In this document: piece after piece, positions 6,694 to 17,130 of the stretch
How the letters are laid out: every line of letters starts with the position of its first letter
Numbering within the stretch: the stretch's first letter is position 1
Assembly: GCF_002251295.1 (NCBI RefSeq)
Contig: NZ_NPJA01000053.1
Span: 23,983 to 87,982, forward strand
Origin: Prevotella sp. P5-50
GTDB taxonomy: Bacteria > Bacteroidota > Bacteroidia > Bacteroidales > Bacteroidaceae
Length of the DNA stretch: 64,000 nucleotides
Direction: 5' to 3'
Notes under the pieces: model-generated
Databases searched by the model: none
The model's input: only the letters and a program-made list of their open reading frames with translations
Told to the model about the DNA's origin: nothing
Made by a program: the position numbers and the translations under genes

Positions 6694-8908
6694 ATATTGT
6701 AGTAAGGCGTTGATGGTCTGCATGACTATGTTGATGACTGTATCTCCAATGAACGCACAGAAGAATTTTACACTTGAGGACCTTAATTTCGGTGGTACAA
6801 ACTATCGGAATATGGTGCCGGAGAACCGGTGGACTGCATGGTGGGGAGACCAACTCGTTCGCCTCGATGTGGATGCTTGTTATCTGGTAGATAAAGCTAA
6901 CGGTAAAGAAAACCGTCTCTTTGATGTCAGCCAGATTAACCAATGGATAGCACCAACAAAGGATATTAAGGTTCGTACGCTATATAATGCAGAATTTCCA
7001 TTCGCAGACAAGAGCGTTGTGGTGATTAGCCAAGGTAGCAAAACCTATATGGTCGATTTCAAAAAACATGCCTTGGTCAGCTCTTTCGAGTTGAAAGACG
7101 GTGAAAATCTGTTGGAAACCAATGCTCAACAGACAGCCTATGCTTTCTTGAAAGACAACAACCTGTTTGTCTGCAACCATAAGCAACAGACTGTGCAACT
7201 CTCAACCGACGGCAGTAGAGAAGTGGTTTATGGACAGGCTGTGCATCGTGATGAGTTCGGCATCAGTAAAGGAACATTCTGGAGTCCCGATGGAAACAAA
7301 CTGGCCTTTTATAGAATGGACCAGTCGATGGTGACCGATTATCCACAAGTGGATATCCCGGAAATCGGTTTCGACCCAGAAGAAAAACGTTCCTGCATCG
7401 CCACACTGGCTCCCGACAAATATCCTATGGCTGGCGAGACTTCACATCAGGTGACTGTAGGTGTGTATGACCTTACTACAGGAAAGACTGTTTATCTCAA
7501 GGCTGGCGATCCCACAGACCGCTATTTCACCAATGTGGCATGGAGTCCAGACAGCAAAACGGTTTATATGTTTGAATTGAACCGCAAGCAGAACGACTGT
7601 CGCCTGGTCGCTTATAGTGCAGAAACAGGCAATAAAACTGCTGAACTCTATCGAGAAACCGACGAGAAGTATGTGGAACCTCTACATCCCATCGTCTTCT
7701 TGCCATGGGATGCTAACTCATTTATCATGCAGAGTCGTCAGGATGGATATAATCACCTGTACCTTTGTTCACTTGGCAAGCACGGTAGCAGAATGGCCGG
7801 CAATACCGAATCACTCGAAGTCAGTCAACTGACCGCTGGCAAGTGGGAGGTCCTGGAAATGATAGGTTTTAATGCCAAACAGAAGACCATCATCATTGCC
7901 AGCAACGAAAAGAGTCCTATCCAACAGAATATCTATGCGGTAAGTGTAAAGACCGGCAAACGAACATTATTAGGAAATGGCGAGGGTTGGCATAATGCCA
8001 AACTCAGCGGAAGCGGCAACTATATCCTCGATAACTATTCTACTCCGACCGTTCCACGTCGTATAGAAATCGTGCAAACCACTAAGGCAAAGGCCGTTTC
8101 TTATTTCCAGGCAAAAGATCCTTGGATGGGATATTCTATTCCGCAGTTCAGTTGTGGTACCATTAAAGCAGCAGATGGCGTTACCGATCTCTATTACCGT
8201 ATGGTGAAACCTGCGGATTTTGATCCTAACAAGAAATATCCTACTGTAGTATATGTCTATGGAGGACCTCATGCACACAACGTCGATGCACGTTGGCATT
8301 ATAGTAGCCGTGGATGGGAAAGCTATATGGCAGGCAAAGGATACATCACCTTTATCCTCGATAACCGCGGAAGTGAACATCGTGGCAAGGATTTCGAACA
8401 GGCTACATTCCATCAACTGGGACAGGAAGAAATGAAAGATCAGATGAAGGGAGTGGAATTCCTAAAGACACTATCTTATGTGGATGCAGACCGAATCGGT
8501 GTACACGGATGGAGTTTTGGTGGATTTATGACCATTTCGTTGATGAGCAATTATCCCGATGTCTTCAAAGTTGGTGTGGCTGGCGGCCCTGTTATCGACT
8601 GGCATTGGTACGAAGTGATGTATGGCGAACGCTATATGGGAACTCCACAAAGCAATCCGGAAGGTTACAAAAAAACATCATTGCTCTATCAGGCTAAGAA
8701 TCTCAAAGGAAAACTGCAAATCATACAGGGACTTAATGATGTGACAGTAGTGCCACAACATTGCCTCACTTTCCTTAAAGCATGTATCGCAGCAGGAACA
8801 CAGCCCGACTTCTTTGTATATCCGGGCGAACCACACAATATGCGGGGACATCAGAGCGTGCATCTGCATGAACGTATTACACAGTATTTTGAAGATTATC
8901 TGAAATGA
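6680..8908 (+). CDS. Secreted dipeptidyl peptidase IV (S9 prolyl oligopeptidase family)
   Basis: 742 residues from ATG 6680 (a second ATG at 6686 is equally possible). Both starts overlap the methyltransferase stop, and the frame is open much further upstream, but only these starts yield a signal peptide (IKYCSKALMVCMTML, then PMNA before QKN). An eight-bladed DPPIV N-terminal propeller (about 90-470) precedes an alpha/beta hydrolase domain. The triad is complete: S612 in GWSFGG, D687 in GLNDVT, H719 in GEPHN. It removes X-Pro or X-Ala dipeptides from peptide N-termini in the periplasm; Prevotella and Porphyromonas feed on such dipeptides. The SerB gene overlaps by ATGA. Confidence 0.92.
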   Translation: MTMIKYCSKALMVCMTMLMTVSPMNAQKNFTLEDLNFGGTNYRNMVPENRWTAWWGDQLVRLDVDACYLVDKANGKENRLFDVSQINQWIAPTKDIKVRTLYNAEFPFADKSVVVISQGSKTYMVDFKKHALVSSFELKDGENLLETNAQQTAYAFLKDNNLFVCNHKQQTVQLSTDGSREVVYGQAVHRDEFGISKGTFWSPDGNKLAFYRMDQSMVTDYPQVDIPEIGFDPEEKRSCIATLAPDKYPMAGETSHQVTVGVYDLTTGKTVYLKAGDPTDRYFTNVAWSPDSKTVYMFELNRKQNDCRLVAYSAETGNKTAELYRETDEKYVEPLHPIVFLPWDANSFIMQSRQDGYNHLYLCSLGKHGSRMAGNTESLEVSQLTAGKWEVLEMIGFNAKQKTIIIASNEKSPIQQNIYAVSVKTGKRTLLGNGEGWHNAKLSGSGNYILDNYSTPTVPRRIEIVQTTKAKAVSYFQAKDPWMGYSIPQFSCGTIKAADGVTDLYYRMVKPADFDPNKKYPTVVYVYGGPHAHNVDARWHYSSRGWESYMAGKGYITFILDNRGSEHRGKDFEQATFHQLGQEEMKDQMKGVEFLKTLSYVDADRIGVHGWSFGGFMTISLMSNYPDVFKVGVAGGPVIDWHWYEVMYGERYMGTPQSNPEGYKKTSLLYQAKNLKGKLQIIQGLNDVTVVPQHCLTFLKACIAAGTQPDFFVYPGEPHNMRGHQSVHLHERITQYFEDYLK

Positions 8909-10137
8909 ACCAAGAAGAACAGATACTTGTGCGCATCACAGGTCAGGACCGCCCTGGATTGACGGCCTCAGTCATGGGAATCCTTGCTCGGTATGATGCG
9001 CAGATTCTCGATATCGGTCAGGCCGATATCCACTCAACACTTTCGCTGGGAATACTCATGCGCTTGAAGGAAGCACATTCCGGACAAGTCATGAAAGAAC
9101 TTTTGTTTAAAGCCACAGAACTGGGAGTCAACATCGGATTCTCGCCTATTACTGACGATGAATATGAAGACTGGGTGGGACATCAAGGCAAAAACCGTTA
9201 TATCCTAACAGTTATGGGACGCCAGTTGGATGCACGGCAGATAGAGGCAGCATCGCTGATTATCACCGAGCAGGGGCTTAATATCGACAGCATCCTCAGA
9301 CTGACAGGTAGAAAGAGCATCAAGAATCCAACAAACCATGTGCGAGCTTGTATCGAATTCTCTCTCCGTGGCGAACCCAACAACCGCAAGGAGATGCAAA
9401 GCAAACTCATGCAGGTGTCGAAAGATATGGAAATTGATTTCTCGTTCCAACGCGACGATATGTTCCGCAGAATGCGACGGCTCATCTGTTTTGATATGGA
9501 CTCGACACTTATACAAACTGAATGTATCGACGAACTGGCAGATCGGGCAGGAGTAGGTGCAGAGGTGCGCGCCATTACCGAGAGTGCTATGCGTGGTGAA
9601 ATAGACTTCAAAGAGAGCTTCACCAGACGCGTTGCATTGTTGAAGGGATTGGATGTCAGCGTGATGAAGGATATTGCTGAACATCTCCCAATAACAGAAG
9701 GTGTGGACCGACTGATGACTATCCTCAAGCGTTACGGGTATAAGATTGCCATCCTCAGCGGAGGATTTACCTATTTTGGCGAATATCTCCAACGTCGATA
9801 TGGTATTGACTATGTCTATGCTAACGAACTGGAGATTGACGATAACGGCAAGTTGACTGGACGTTATGTTGGGGATATAGTTGACGGACACCGGAAAGCG
9901 GAACTCCTCAAACTCATCGCTCAGGTAGAGAAAGTCAATCTTGCACAGACCATTGCCGTAGGTGATGGAGCCAACGACTTGCCCATGATATCAGAAGCAG
10001 GACTGGGTATCGCATTCCATGCCAAACCGCGCGTGGTTGCCAATGCCAAGCAAAGCATCAATACCATTGGACTTGACGGCGTGCTTTATTTCCTTGGATT
10101 TAAAGATTCCTACCTTGGCGAGCAAGGCAAGTTATAA
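8905..10137 (+). CDS. serB: Phosphoserine phosphatase with tandem ACT domains
   Basis: 410 residues. Two ACT-type regulatory domains (about 6-80 and 95-175; the first begins with ITGQDRPGLTASV) precede a HAD phosphatase. HAD motifs: FDMDSTLIQTECIDELA near 195, the serine-substrate region GEIDF, LSGGFTYF, and VGDGANDLPM with the metal aspartates. It catalyses the last step of serine synthesis, phosphoserine to serine, in the cytosol; the ACT domains suggest amino-acid feedback. Start ATG overlaps the peptidase stop (ATGA), indicating translational coupling. Confidence 0.95.
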   Translation: MNQEEQILVRITGQDRPGLTASVMGILARYDAQILDIGQADIHSTLSLGILMRLKEAHSGQVMKELLFKATELGVNIGFSPITDDEYEDWVGHQGKNRYILTVMGRQLDARQIEAASLIITEQGLNIDSILRLTGRKSIKNPTNHVRACIEFSLRGEPNNRKEMQSKLMQVSKDMEIDFSFQRDDMFRRMRRLICFDMDSTLIQTECIDELADRAGVGAEVRAITESAMRGEIDFKESFTRRVALLKGLDVSVMKDIAEHLPITEGVDRLMTILKRYGYKIAILSGGFTYFGEYLQRRYGIDYVYANELEIDDNGKLTGRYVGDIVDGHRKAELLKLIAQVEKVNLAQTIAVGDGANDLPMISEAGLGIAFHAKPRVVANAKQSINTIGLDGVLYFLGFKDSYLGEQGKL

Positions 10138-10176
10138 AATAACCATTCCATTAATATAATTAAGGTGTAACAAGAT

Positions 10177-11445
10177 ATGAAAATATTACTTTTAGGCAGC
10201 GGCGGACGTGAACACGCCCTGGCATGGAAAATCTCCCAAAGTCCGAAATGTGAGCAACTCTACATCGCCCCAGGCAATGCCGGTACTGGCAACTGTGGTG
10301 AGAATGTGGCCATGAAGGCTGATGACTTCGAAACCATCAAGACTTTCTGTGTAGAGAAAGCCATAGATATGGTTATCGTAGGTCCAGAAGACCCATTGGT
10401 AAAAGGTATTTATGATGAGTTGAAAGCCGATTCACGCACCAAGGACATCCCAGTGATAGGTCCTTCTAAACAAGGTGCAGTACTGGAAGGATCGAAAGAC
10501 TTTGCAAAAGCATTTATGCAACGTCATCAGATTCCTACTGCACGCTATCAGACTTTTGACGGGGAACATCTTGAAGACGGATTGCGTTTCCTCGAAACCT
10601 TGCAAGCTCCATACGTACTGAAGGCAGATGGACTCTGTGCAGGCAAGGGCGTCTTGATTCTGCCTACACTTGAAGAAGCACAAAAGGAACTCAAAGAAAT
10701 GCTTGGCGGAATGTTTGGCAATGCCTCTTCGCAAGTGGTTATTGAGGAATTCTTGAGTGGTATTGAGTGCTCGGTGTTCGTGCTGACCGATGGCGATCAC
10801 TATAAAATTCTGCCTGAAGCCAAGGACTATAAGCGCATTGGTGAACATGATACCGGTTTGAATACTGGTGGTATGGGTAGTGTAACACCTGTACCTTTCG
10901 CCACTAAGGAGTGGATGCAGAAGGTGGAGGACCGTATTATCCGTCCTACTGTGGAAGGTTTGAAAGCTGAAAATATTGACTATAAGGGATTCATATTCTT
11001 CGGTCTTATCAATGTTGAAGGGGAACCGATGGTTATCGAATACAACTGCCGTATGGGTGACCCAGAAACCGAAAGTGTCATGTTGCGATTGAAAAGCGAT
11101 ATCGTAGATTTGTTTGAGGGAGTGGCTGAAGGCAATCTCGACGAGCGCGAAATAGCATTTGACGAACGAGCTGCTGTATGTGTTATGCTTGTTAGCGGTG
11201 GTTATCCGCAGGAATATAAGAAAGGCTATCCTATTACCGGTATTGACCAAGTGGAGGGAAGTATCGTGTTCCATAGCGGAACTGCCCTTAAGGATGGTCA
11301 GGTGGTAACCAATGGCGGACGTGTAATTGCCGTTTCGTCTTATGGTAAGGACAAGGCCGAGGCTCTGCAGAAATCATTTGAAGAAGCCCAGAAAATTCAG
11401 TTTACCGACAAGTATTTCCGTCGTGATATAGGTGCAGACCTTTAA
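10177..11445 (+). CDS. purD: Phosphoribosylamine-glycine ligase
   Basis: 422 residues, standard for the family. N-terminal domain starts [17 protein letters not shown]; the ATP-grasp domain contains [12 protein letters not shown] and the metal-binding end [12 protein letters not shown]. It joins phosphoribosylamine and glycine with ATP to form glycinamide ribonucleotide, step two of purine synthesis. The gene follows serB by 39 bases; serine is the source of glycine, so the order links glycine supply to purine synthesis, although the adjacency may simply be historical. Confidence 0.96.
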   Translation: MKILLLGSGGREHALAWKISQSPKCEQLYIAPGNAGTGNCGENVAMKADDFETIKTFCVEKAIDMVIVGPEDPLVKGIYDELKADSRTKDIPVIGPSKQGAVLEGSKDFAKAFMQRHQIPTARYQTFDGEHLEDGLRFLETLQAPYVLKADGLCAGKGVLILPTLEEAQKELKEMLGGMFGNASSQVVIEEFLSGIECSVFVLTDGDHYKILPEAKDYKRIGEHDTGLNTGGMGSVTPVPFATKEWMQKVEDRIIRPTVEGLKAENIDYKGFIFFGLINVEGEPMVIEYNCRMGDPETESVMLRLKSDIVDLFEGVAEGNLDEREIAFDERAAVCVMLVSGGYPQEYKKGYPITGIDQVEGSIVFHSGTALKDGQVVTNGGRVIAVSSYGKDKAEALQKSFEEAQKIQFTDKYFRRDIGADL

Positions 11446-11461
11446 GCGATAGCTCTCAAGC

Positions 11462-12400
11462 ATGACGAAACTACTGCAGAATAGAATATCAGAAAGCAAA
11501 CTCACACTACCTGTCACCGTACTTTGTGTGACAGGGGTGTGGTTATTGGCAGGACTCACACAAGGAGATTGGTGGGCATCTTTTGCGTGCTTTGTTGTCT
11601 CGACCTATCTGATGATAGAGTTGAACAACAGCAATGCGCTCATCCGTATTTATTCACGTATGGTGTCGTGTGTCTTCTTGGTACTTTCGGCAGTGGCATG
11701 TCCATTGTTTGCTTCAACCGAAGGTGCATGGGTACAAGTGTGTGTGGTTGGTGCCTTGCTGATGATTTTCCGAACATATCAAGATGGCACATCGGTGGGA
11801 AGTTCCTATTATGCCTATCTGTGTATAGGACTTGCCAGTTTGTCATTTGTCCAGATAGTATGTTTGATACCATTACTGTTGTTGATGCATGGTGTTGTGC
11901 TTCACTCTTTGTCGTGGCGTACATTTTTTGCCGGCTTCTTTGGCTTGCTCACTCCCTATTGGTTTTGGACATGCTGGTCGGTGTATCAACAGAGTATCGA
12001 CCAGATAACTGACCATTTCATGGCATTGACAGAATGGAGTCAACCCTTTGACTTCAGCGCGTGGGATGGGAGTCAGGTTGCTGTGCTGTTGCTATTGGCG
12101 CTGATAAGTGTAATAGGTATAGTGCATTATATTCGCACAAGTTATCTCGACCGCATACGTGTGCGTCAACTTTACCATGTCTTCAGTTGGTCGGTATTGC
12201 TGATGTTTGCATGTTTGTTGCTTCAGCCAACGCTTTACAACATTCTTACTCGCATGCTTATTGTATTTGTGTCGCCCTTGCTGGCCCATTATCTGGCACT
12301 TACCCATACCCGTATCACTAATATCACCTTCCAGGTGTTGCTATTCATGGCTGTACTTCTGACAATTTATAATCTATGGACATCATCACTACTTTTCTGA
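11462..12400 (+). CDS. Multi-pass inner-membrane protein, unknown function
   Basis: 312 residues with about eight to nine predicted membrane helices (around 18-35, 40-55, 66-82, 88-105, 117-140, 146-165, 205-225, 240-262, 268-310). It has no recognisable catalytic motif. Soluble loops are short; the loop around 170-200 holds several aromatic and acidic residues. It starts 16 bases after purD and overlaps the next membrane-protein gene by 25 bases, so it belongs to the same transcript. The overall arrangement resembles uncharacterised Bacteroidetes membrane proteins such as DUF6427, but I cannot confirm that from motifs. Confidence 0.75.
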   Translation: MTKLLQNRISESKLTLPVTVLCVTGVWLLAGLTQGDWWASFACFVVSTYLMIELNNSNALIRIYSRMVSCVFLVLSAVACPLFASTEGAWVQVCVVGALLMIFRTYQDGTSVGSSYYAYLCIGLASLSFVQIVCLIPLLLLMHGVVLHSLSWRTFFAGFFGLLTPYWFWTCWSVYQQSIDQITDHFMALTEWSQPFDFSAWDGSQVAVLLLLALISVIGIVHYIRTSYLDRIRVRQLYHVFSWSVLLMFACLLLQPTLYNILTRMLIVFVSPLLAHYLALTHTRITNITFQVLLFMAVLLTIYNLWTSSLLF

Positions 12401-12828
12401 TTAGTTATGGTTATTGGGGAATGCTTATAGCTGCTTTTGTGGCTGGTTCGTTCTTCCCTTTTTCCAGTGAAGCTGTCATGGTGGGACTGATGGCGGCAGG
12501 GCTTGACCCTATAGGCCTTATAGTCTATGGTACGATAGGTAATGTGTTGGGATCATGTTTCAATTATGGCGTTGGACGCATGGGGCGTTTGGAGTGGATA
12601 GAGAAGTATCTCCACGTCAAGAAAGAGAGTATCGACAAGGCTACGCGTTTCATGGGTGGCCGTGGTGCATGGATGGGATTCTTTGCCTTTCTGCCTATTT
12701 TGGGCAGTGGTATTACCATCGCTCTTGGCTTGATGCGTGCCAATATAGTCATCTCATTGGTCAGCATCAGCATAGGTAAGTTACTACGCTATGTGTTGCT
12801 CATCTATGGTGCAAGCATCTTTATCTAG
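12376..12828 (+). CDS. YqaA/DedA-like (SNARE-associated) small membrane protein
   Basis: 150 residues with four hydrophobic helices. The pattern FFPFSSEAVMVGL near 27 and the segment GNVLGSCFNYGVGR near 57, followed by FLPILGSGITIALGLMR, match the YqaA subgroup of DedA proteins. Relatives act as lipid (undecaprenyl phosphate or phospholipid) flippases or keep membrane potential; the function of the YqaA subgroup is not firmly known. The start lies within the end of the preceding membrane-protein gene. Confidence 0.8.
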   Translation: MDIITTFLISYGYWGMLIAAFVAGSFFPFSSEAVMVGLMAAGLDPIGLIVYGTIGNVLGSCFNYGVGRMGRLEWIEKYLHVKKESIDKATRFMGGRGAWMGFFAFLPILGSGITIALGLMRANIVISLVSISIGKLLRYVLLIYGASIFI

Positions 12829-12869
12829 TTAAAATTGCTGAAAGATACGGCGCTTCGATAGAAATATTG

Positions 12870-12877
12870 TACTTTTG
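12870..12877 (+). promoter_or_regulatory. Promoter -7 box (TACTTTTG)
   Basis: TACTTTTG fits TAnnTTTG and lies 40 bases upstream of the large membrane-protein gene at 12918. No clear TTTG at the expected -33 distance. Confidence 0.5.
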
Positions 12878-12917
12878 TATTTTATTAGGTAATTAAGATC
12901 ATAATTAATAATACACA

Positions 12918-15900
12918 ATGAAACAATTTCGACTGTTAGACAATATACTGGGGTGGGTCACCTTTCTGATTGCCGCCTTTGTTTATTGCTCTACTATTGA
13001 ACCGACAGCCTCTTTCTGGGACTGTCCCGAATTTACCTCTACGGGCTATAAACTCGAAGTCGGACATCCACCGGGTGCACCGTTCTTCATGCTTACCGCC
13101 AATCTGTTTTCACAATTTGCCAGCGACCCCTCGCAGGTAGCACGTATGGTCAATACGATGAGCGCATTGCTCTCGGCAGTAACCATTCTGTTCCTGTTCT
13201 GGTCTATCTCGCATCTTGTTCGACGCTTGTTGGTCAAGGATTGGAGCGAGTTGACACCCGCCAAAACCATAGCCATTGAAGGCTCGGCACTGGTAGGTGC
13301 GCTGATTTATACGTTCAGCGATACCTTCTGGTTCTCAGCTGCTGAGGGTGAGGTGTATGCCTATTCTTCGGCATTTACCGCTTTGGTATTCTGGCTGATC
13401 CTGAAGTGGGAAGAACATGCCGACGAGCCTCATTCCGACCGTTGGCTGGTGCTTATCATGTATATGACAGGCCTCTCGATTGGTGTTCACTTGCTCAACT
13501 TGTTGTGTCTGCCTGCCATCGTGCTGGTATATTACTATCGCAAGTGTCCCCAGCCCGATTCACGTAAAGATCTGTATGGCTCTATTGCCGCTTTGGTGAT
13601 ATCAGTAGTCATCTTGGGCGCTGTGCTCTATGGTCTTGTGCCAGGTATTGTTCGTGTGGGTGGATGGTTCGAACTGTTGTTTGTCAACGTGTTTGGTTGT
13701 CCGTTCAATACAGGTGAGATTGTTTATATCATCCTGCTTATTGCCACATTGGTATGGGCGATCTATGAGTCCTACAAGGATCAAAGTCTGAAACGTCAGA
13801 ATATAGCATTCCTGTTGTCTGTAGCCATGTTGGGTATTCCTTTCTTTGGCTATGGCTGGTCAGCAGTGCTTATCGGCATTGTTGTATTGGCTCTGATTTG
13901 GCTGGTACTTCAATATAAGCGCCAAGGCAAGTTGCTCATCACCTCACGTATCAAGAATACATCTCTGCTCTGCATGATGATGCTCCTCATTGGTTATTCG
14001 TCATATGCTGTCATCGTCATTCGTTCGGCAGCCAATCCACCAATGGACCAGAACTCTCCAGAGGATATATTTACCCTTGGCGACTATCTGGCTCGTGACC
14101 AGTACGGACAGCGTCCGTTGCTTTACGGTCAGGCTTATACCTCACAGGTGGCTTTGGAGAAGGCGGGCGATTATTGCCGTCCAGTCTCAACAAAGGGCGC
14201 ACCTGTTTGGCAGCGCAAGGAGAAAGCATCTGCCGACGAGAAGGATGAATACTTCGTAGCACGTACTAAGGACGACTATGTATATGCTCAGAATATGCTG
14301 TTCCCGCGTATGTGGGATTCAGGTAAGGCTGCTTCATATCGTAGTTGGTTGGGCGAAGAGCCCGATGGAAGTGAAGAAGCATACGATCGTTGTGGCGAGA
14401 TGGTTACGGTGAAGATGCCGAGCATGTTGCAGAACATTCGTTTCTTCCTCTCATACCAGTGTAATTTCATGTATTGGCGCTATTTCATGTGGAATTTCGC
14501 AGGCCGTCAGAATGATATTCAAGGTCAGGGCGAATTGGAACATGGCAACTGGATAAGTGGTTTCAGTTGGTTGGACAACTGGCGTCTGGGAGACCAATCG
14601 ACATTGCCCGATGAGTTGAAAAACAACAAAGGCCACAATGTATTCTATATGATGCCATTGATGCTCGGTCTTATCGGACTCTTCTGGCAGTCGTGGTACA
14701 CTCGCAAACGTCGTGTGCCCGGTAGCGACAAAGAAGATATAGAACCAGTGGGCATCCGCCAGTTCTGGGTTGTGTTCTTCCTGTTCTTCATGACAGGTTT
14801 GGCTATTGTCATTTACCTTAATCAGAATCCTGAGCAGGTACGTGAACGCGACTATGCTTATGCGGGTTCGTTCTATGCTTTTGCCATCTGGTGTGGTATG
14901 GGTGTTGCAGCTCTCATCGACCTGTTGAACCGCAAGCTGAAGAAAGAAAATGTGTTGGTTGCCGCAGTTATTGCTGTAGTGGCATTGGCTGTTCCCATAC
15001 AAATGGGTAGTCAGACATGGGATGATCATGACCGAAGTGGTCGTTATTCGTGCCGTGACTTTGGACAAAACTATCTGATGTCGCTGCAGAATGAGGGCAA
15101 TCCTATCATCTATACCAATGGTGATAACGATACATTCCCCTTGTGGTACAATCAGGATGTAGAAGGTGTGCGCACCGATGCGCGCGTTTGCAACCTGTCG
15201 TATCTGCAGACCGATTGGTATATAGACCAGATGCGTCGTCCTGCTTATACCTCTCCTGGCATTCCCATTAAATGGAATCGTTTGGAGTATGTTACTGGTA
15301 CCAACGAGTATGTGCCCATCGATCCTCATATGAAGCAGGCTGTTCTCGATTTCTATAAGCAAGATCCCGAAACTGCCAAAGCACAGTTTGGTGATGACCC
15401 ATTTGAGTTGAAGAATGTATTGAAGTATTGGGCACGTTCCAAAAATTCAGAACTCCACGTCATTCCAACCGACACACTCTATATGACTATCGACAAGGAG
15501 GCAGTACGCAAGAGTGGTATGATGATGGCAAGTGATAGCATTCCCGACCGCATGGTTATCTCGCTTGCAGGCAAGAGTGCACTCTACAAAGGCGACTTGA
15601 TGATTCTGGAGATGTTGGCTGAGTGTAACTGGAAACGCCCCATCTACGTGGCTGCAACAGTTGGTGAGAGTAGTTATATCAACCTTGGCAACAATGTGGT
15701 GACTGAAGGATTGGCATATCGTATCACACCATTCACTACCAATGCTCAAGGCGCACGCAACTTCGATACGAAGCGCACCTATGATAACGTGATGCATCGT
15801 TTCAAGTTTGGTGGACTCAACCAAAAGGGCATATATATCGATGAGACTGTGATGCGCATGTGCTACAGCCATCGTCGCATCATGTCGCAGTTGGCCAACA

Positions 15901-16295
15901 AACTCATCGAGGAAGGTGACAAGAAGCGTGCCGCTGAAGTTCTTGCCTACATTGACAAGATGCTTCCTTCATATAATATCCCGCATGAATTCTCATCGGG
16001 TTCGCTTGATATTGCAGAAGGATGGTATCAGGTAGGTCAGAAGCAGAAAGCCATCAAGGTGCTCAATGAGATGTGGCACAATTCTCAGCAATACCTCAAT
16101 TGGTACAACAACCTCAATGCTGAGCAGTTTGCCTTCTCTAAGAATAATGCTTATGCCCATGCTTACTATTTGCAGCAGATACTTCTCGTGGCTCAGCAGA
16201 TAGATCAGCAATGGTTCAACAAACACTACGAGCAGTATAGCCGCATGATACGCACCTTTGAGGAGCGTGGCGGTGCACAGGGCATAGATCGCTGA
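12918..16295 (+). CDS. DUF2723 large membrane protein, probable glycosyltransferase-like
   Basis: 1125 residues. The N-terminal DUF2723 domain starts with a helix, then CSTIEPTASFWDCPEF and KLEVGHPPGAPFFML, the family signature, in which the D-E pair is placed like the catalytic acidic loop of GT-C glycosyltransferases. About twelve membrane helices run to residue 700; the remaining 400 residues are a soluble region with NGDNDTFPLWY near 735 and helical repeat-like segments at the end. Human TMEM260 (DUF2723) is a protein O-mannosyltransferase, so a role in protein O-glycosylation is an attractive inference for Bacteroidetes. It is followed after 37 bases by a polysaccharide deacetylase. Confidence 0.85.
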   Translation: MKQFRLLDNILGWVTFLIAAFVYCSTIEPTASFWDCPEFTSTGYKLEVGHPPGAPFFMLTANLFSQFASDPSQVARMVNTMSALLSAVTILFLFWSISHLVRRLLVKDWSELTPAKTIAIEGSALVGALIYTFSDTFWFSAAEGEVYAYSSAFTALVFWLILKWEEHADEPHSDRWLVLIMYMTGLSIGVHLLNLLCLPAIVLVYYYRKCPQPDSRKDLYGSIAALVISVVILGAVLYGLVPGIVRVGGWFELLFVNVFGCPFNTGEIVYIILLIATLVWAIYESYKDQSLKRQNIAFLLSVAMLGIPFFGYGWSAVLIGIVVLALIWLVLQYKRQGKLLITSRIKNTSLLCMMMLLIGYSSYAVIVIRSAANPPMDQNSPEDIFTLGDYLARDQYGQRPLLYGQAYTSQVALEKAGDYCRPVSTKGAPVWQRKEKASADEKDEYFVARTKDDYVYAQNMLFPRMWDSGKAASYRSWLGEEPDGSEEAYDRCGEMVTVKMPSMLQNIRFFLSYQCNFMYWRYFMWNFAGRQNDIQGQGELEHGNWISGFSWLDNWRLGDQSTLPDELKNNKGHNVFYMMPLMLGLIGLFWQSWYTRKRRVPGSDKEDIEPVGIRQFWVVFFLFFMTGLAIVIYLNQNPEQVRERDYAYAGSFYAFAIWCGMGVAALIDLLNRKLKKENVLVAAVIAVVALAVPIQMGSQTWDDHDRSGRYSCRDFGQNYLMSLQNEGNPIIYTNGDNDTFPLWYNQDVEGVRTDARVCNLSYLQTDWYIDQMRRPAYTSPGIPIKWNRLEYVTGTNEYVPIDPHMKQAVLDFYKQDPETAKAQFGDDPFELKNVLKYWARSKNSELHVIPTDTLYMTIDKEAVRKSGMMMASDSIPDRMVISLAGKSALYKGDLMILEMLAECNWKRPIYVAATVGESSYINLGNNVVTEGLAYRITPFTTNAQGARNFDTKRTYDNVMHRFKFGGLNQKGIYIDETVMRMCYSHRRIMSQLANKLIEEGDKKRAAEVLAYIDKMLPSYNIPHEFSSGSLDIAEGWYQVGQKQKAIKVLNEMWHNSQQYLNWYNNLNAEQFAFSKNNAYAHAYYLQQILLVAQQIDQQWFNKHYEQYSRMIRTFEERGGAQGIDR

Positions 16296-16332
16296 TCGTG
16301 GATAGTGATAATATGAAAAGTATTAACTGCAA

Positions 16333-16944
16333 GTGATAATAGAACAACCGGCAATATGGCTAAGGTGGCTATATCCCAGAGCCACTTGGCGGATGAACCG
16401 TCACGAACGGTCAGTATATCTGACCTTCGATGACGGTCCCATCCCCGAGGCCACGCCATTTATTCTTGATACGCTTAGACATTATGGCATCAAAGCCACC
16501 TTTTTTATGGTGGGCGACAATGCTCGTAAGTATCCCGAATTGTTGCAGCGTGTCATCGACGAAGGTCATCGGGTGGGTAATCATACACACAACCATATTA
16601 GTGGTTTCCGTCATAGCATCCATCAGTATTGCTATAATGTAGAAAAGGCTAATGCCTATCTTCATACTGATTTGGTGCGCCCGCCACATGGTTGGATGCG
16701 ATGGGAACAGTATGCCATCTTAGGTCGAAAGTATCGCATAGTGATGTGGGATCTTGTCACGCGAGACTATTCCAAGTGGATGACGGCAGAAGATGTGTTG
16801 GCTAATGTGAAACGCTATGCTCGCAACGGTTCCATCATCACATTCCACGATTCTCTCAAGAGTATTGATAAACTGAAAACGGCATTGCCAGCAAGTATAG
16901 AATGGTTGCGTGAGCAAGGCTATGAATTTAAGGTGTTCGAATGA
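16333..16944 (+). CDS. Polysaccharide deacetylase (NodB, CE4 type)
   Basis: 203 residues from a GTG at 16333; no ATG fits upstream in frame. CE4 motifs are complete: MT1 TFDDGP (catalytic and metal aspartates), MT2 HTHNH (metal histidines), MT3 RPPHGW, MT4 WDLVTRDYS, MT5 ITFHDS. These zinc enzymes remove acetyl groups from N-acetylated polysaccharides such as peptidoglycan. There is no signal peptide or lipobox, so it is either cytosolic or membrane-associated through its hydrophobic N-terminus (IIEQPAIWLRWLYP). The polymer acted on is unknown. Confidence 0.88.
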   Translation: MIIEQPAIWLRWLYPRATWRMNRHERSVYLTFDDGPIPEATPFILDTLRHYGIKATFFMVGDNARKYPELLQRVIDEGHRVGNHTHNHISGFRHSIHQYCYNVEKANAYLHTDLVRPPHGWMRWEQYAILGRKYRIVMWDLVTRDYSKWMTAEDVLANVKRYARNGSIITFHDSLKSIDKLKTALPASIEWLREQGYEFKVFE

Positions 16945-16982
16945 ACACCTTTTTTTGTTTCTGTACAATCATAACATGTACG

Positions 16983-17004
16983 CGCACGCATACTCATGCG
17001 TGCG
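16983..17004. terminator. Hairpin between convergent genes
   Basis: Nine-base perfect stem CGCACGCAT / ATGCGTGCG with loop ACTC, between the deacetylase and queH stops. There is no T-run on either side, so termination is possible but not assured. Confidence 0.4.
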
Positions 17005-17130
17005 TATGTGCGCAGGTGCACATGCGATGCTGTAAAAACAGAATATATGACTGTAAATGTAGGATTTGCAGCACACCACCGCATCTTTGAATGTGATGGA
17101 TGCCCATGTTCGGACCATACAGAATATGGT

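Noticed and set aside
14451..15362. 303-codon minus-strand frame in the DUF2723 gene
   Set aside because: Antisense shadow; the DUF2723 frame continues across without break and has family motifs.
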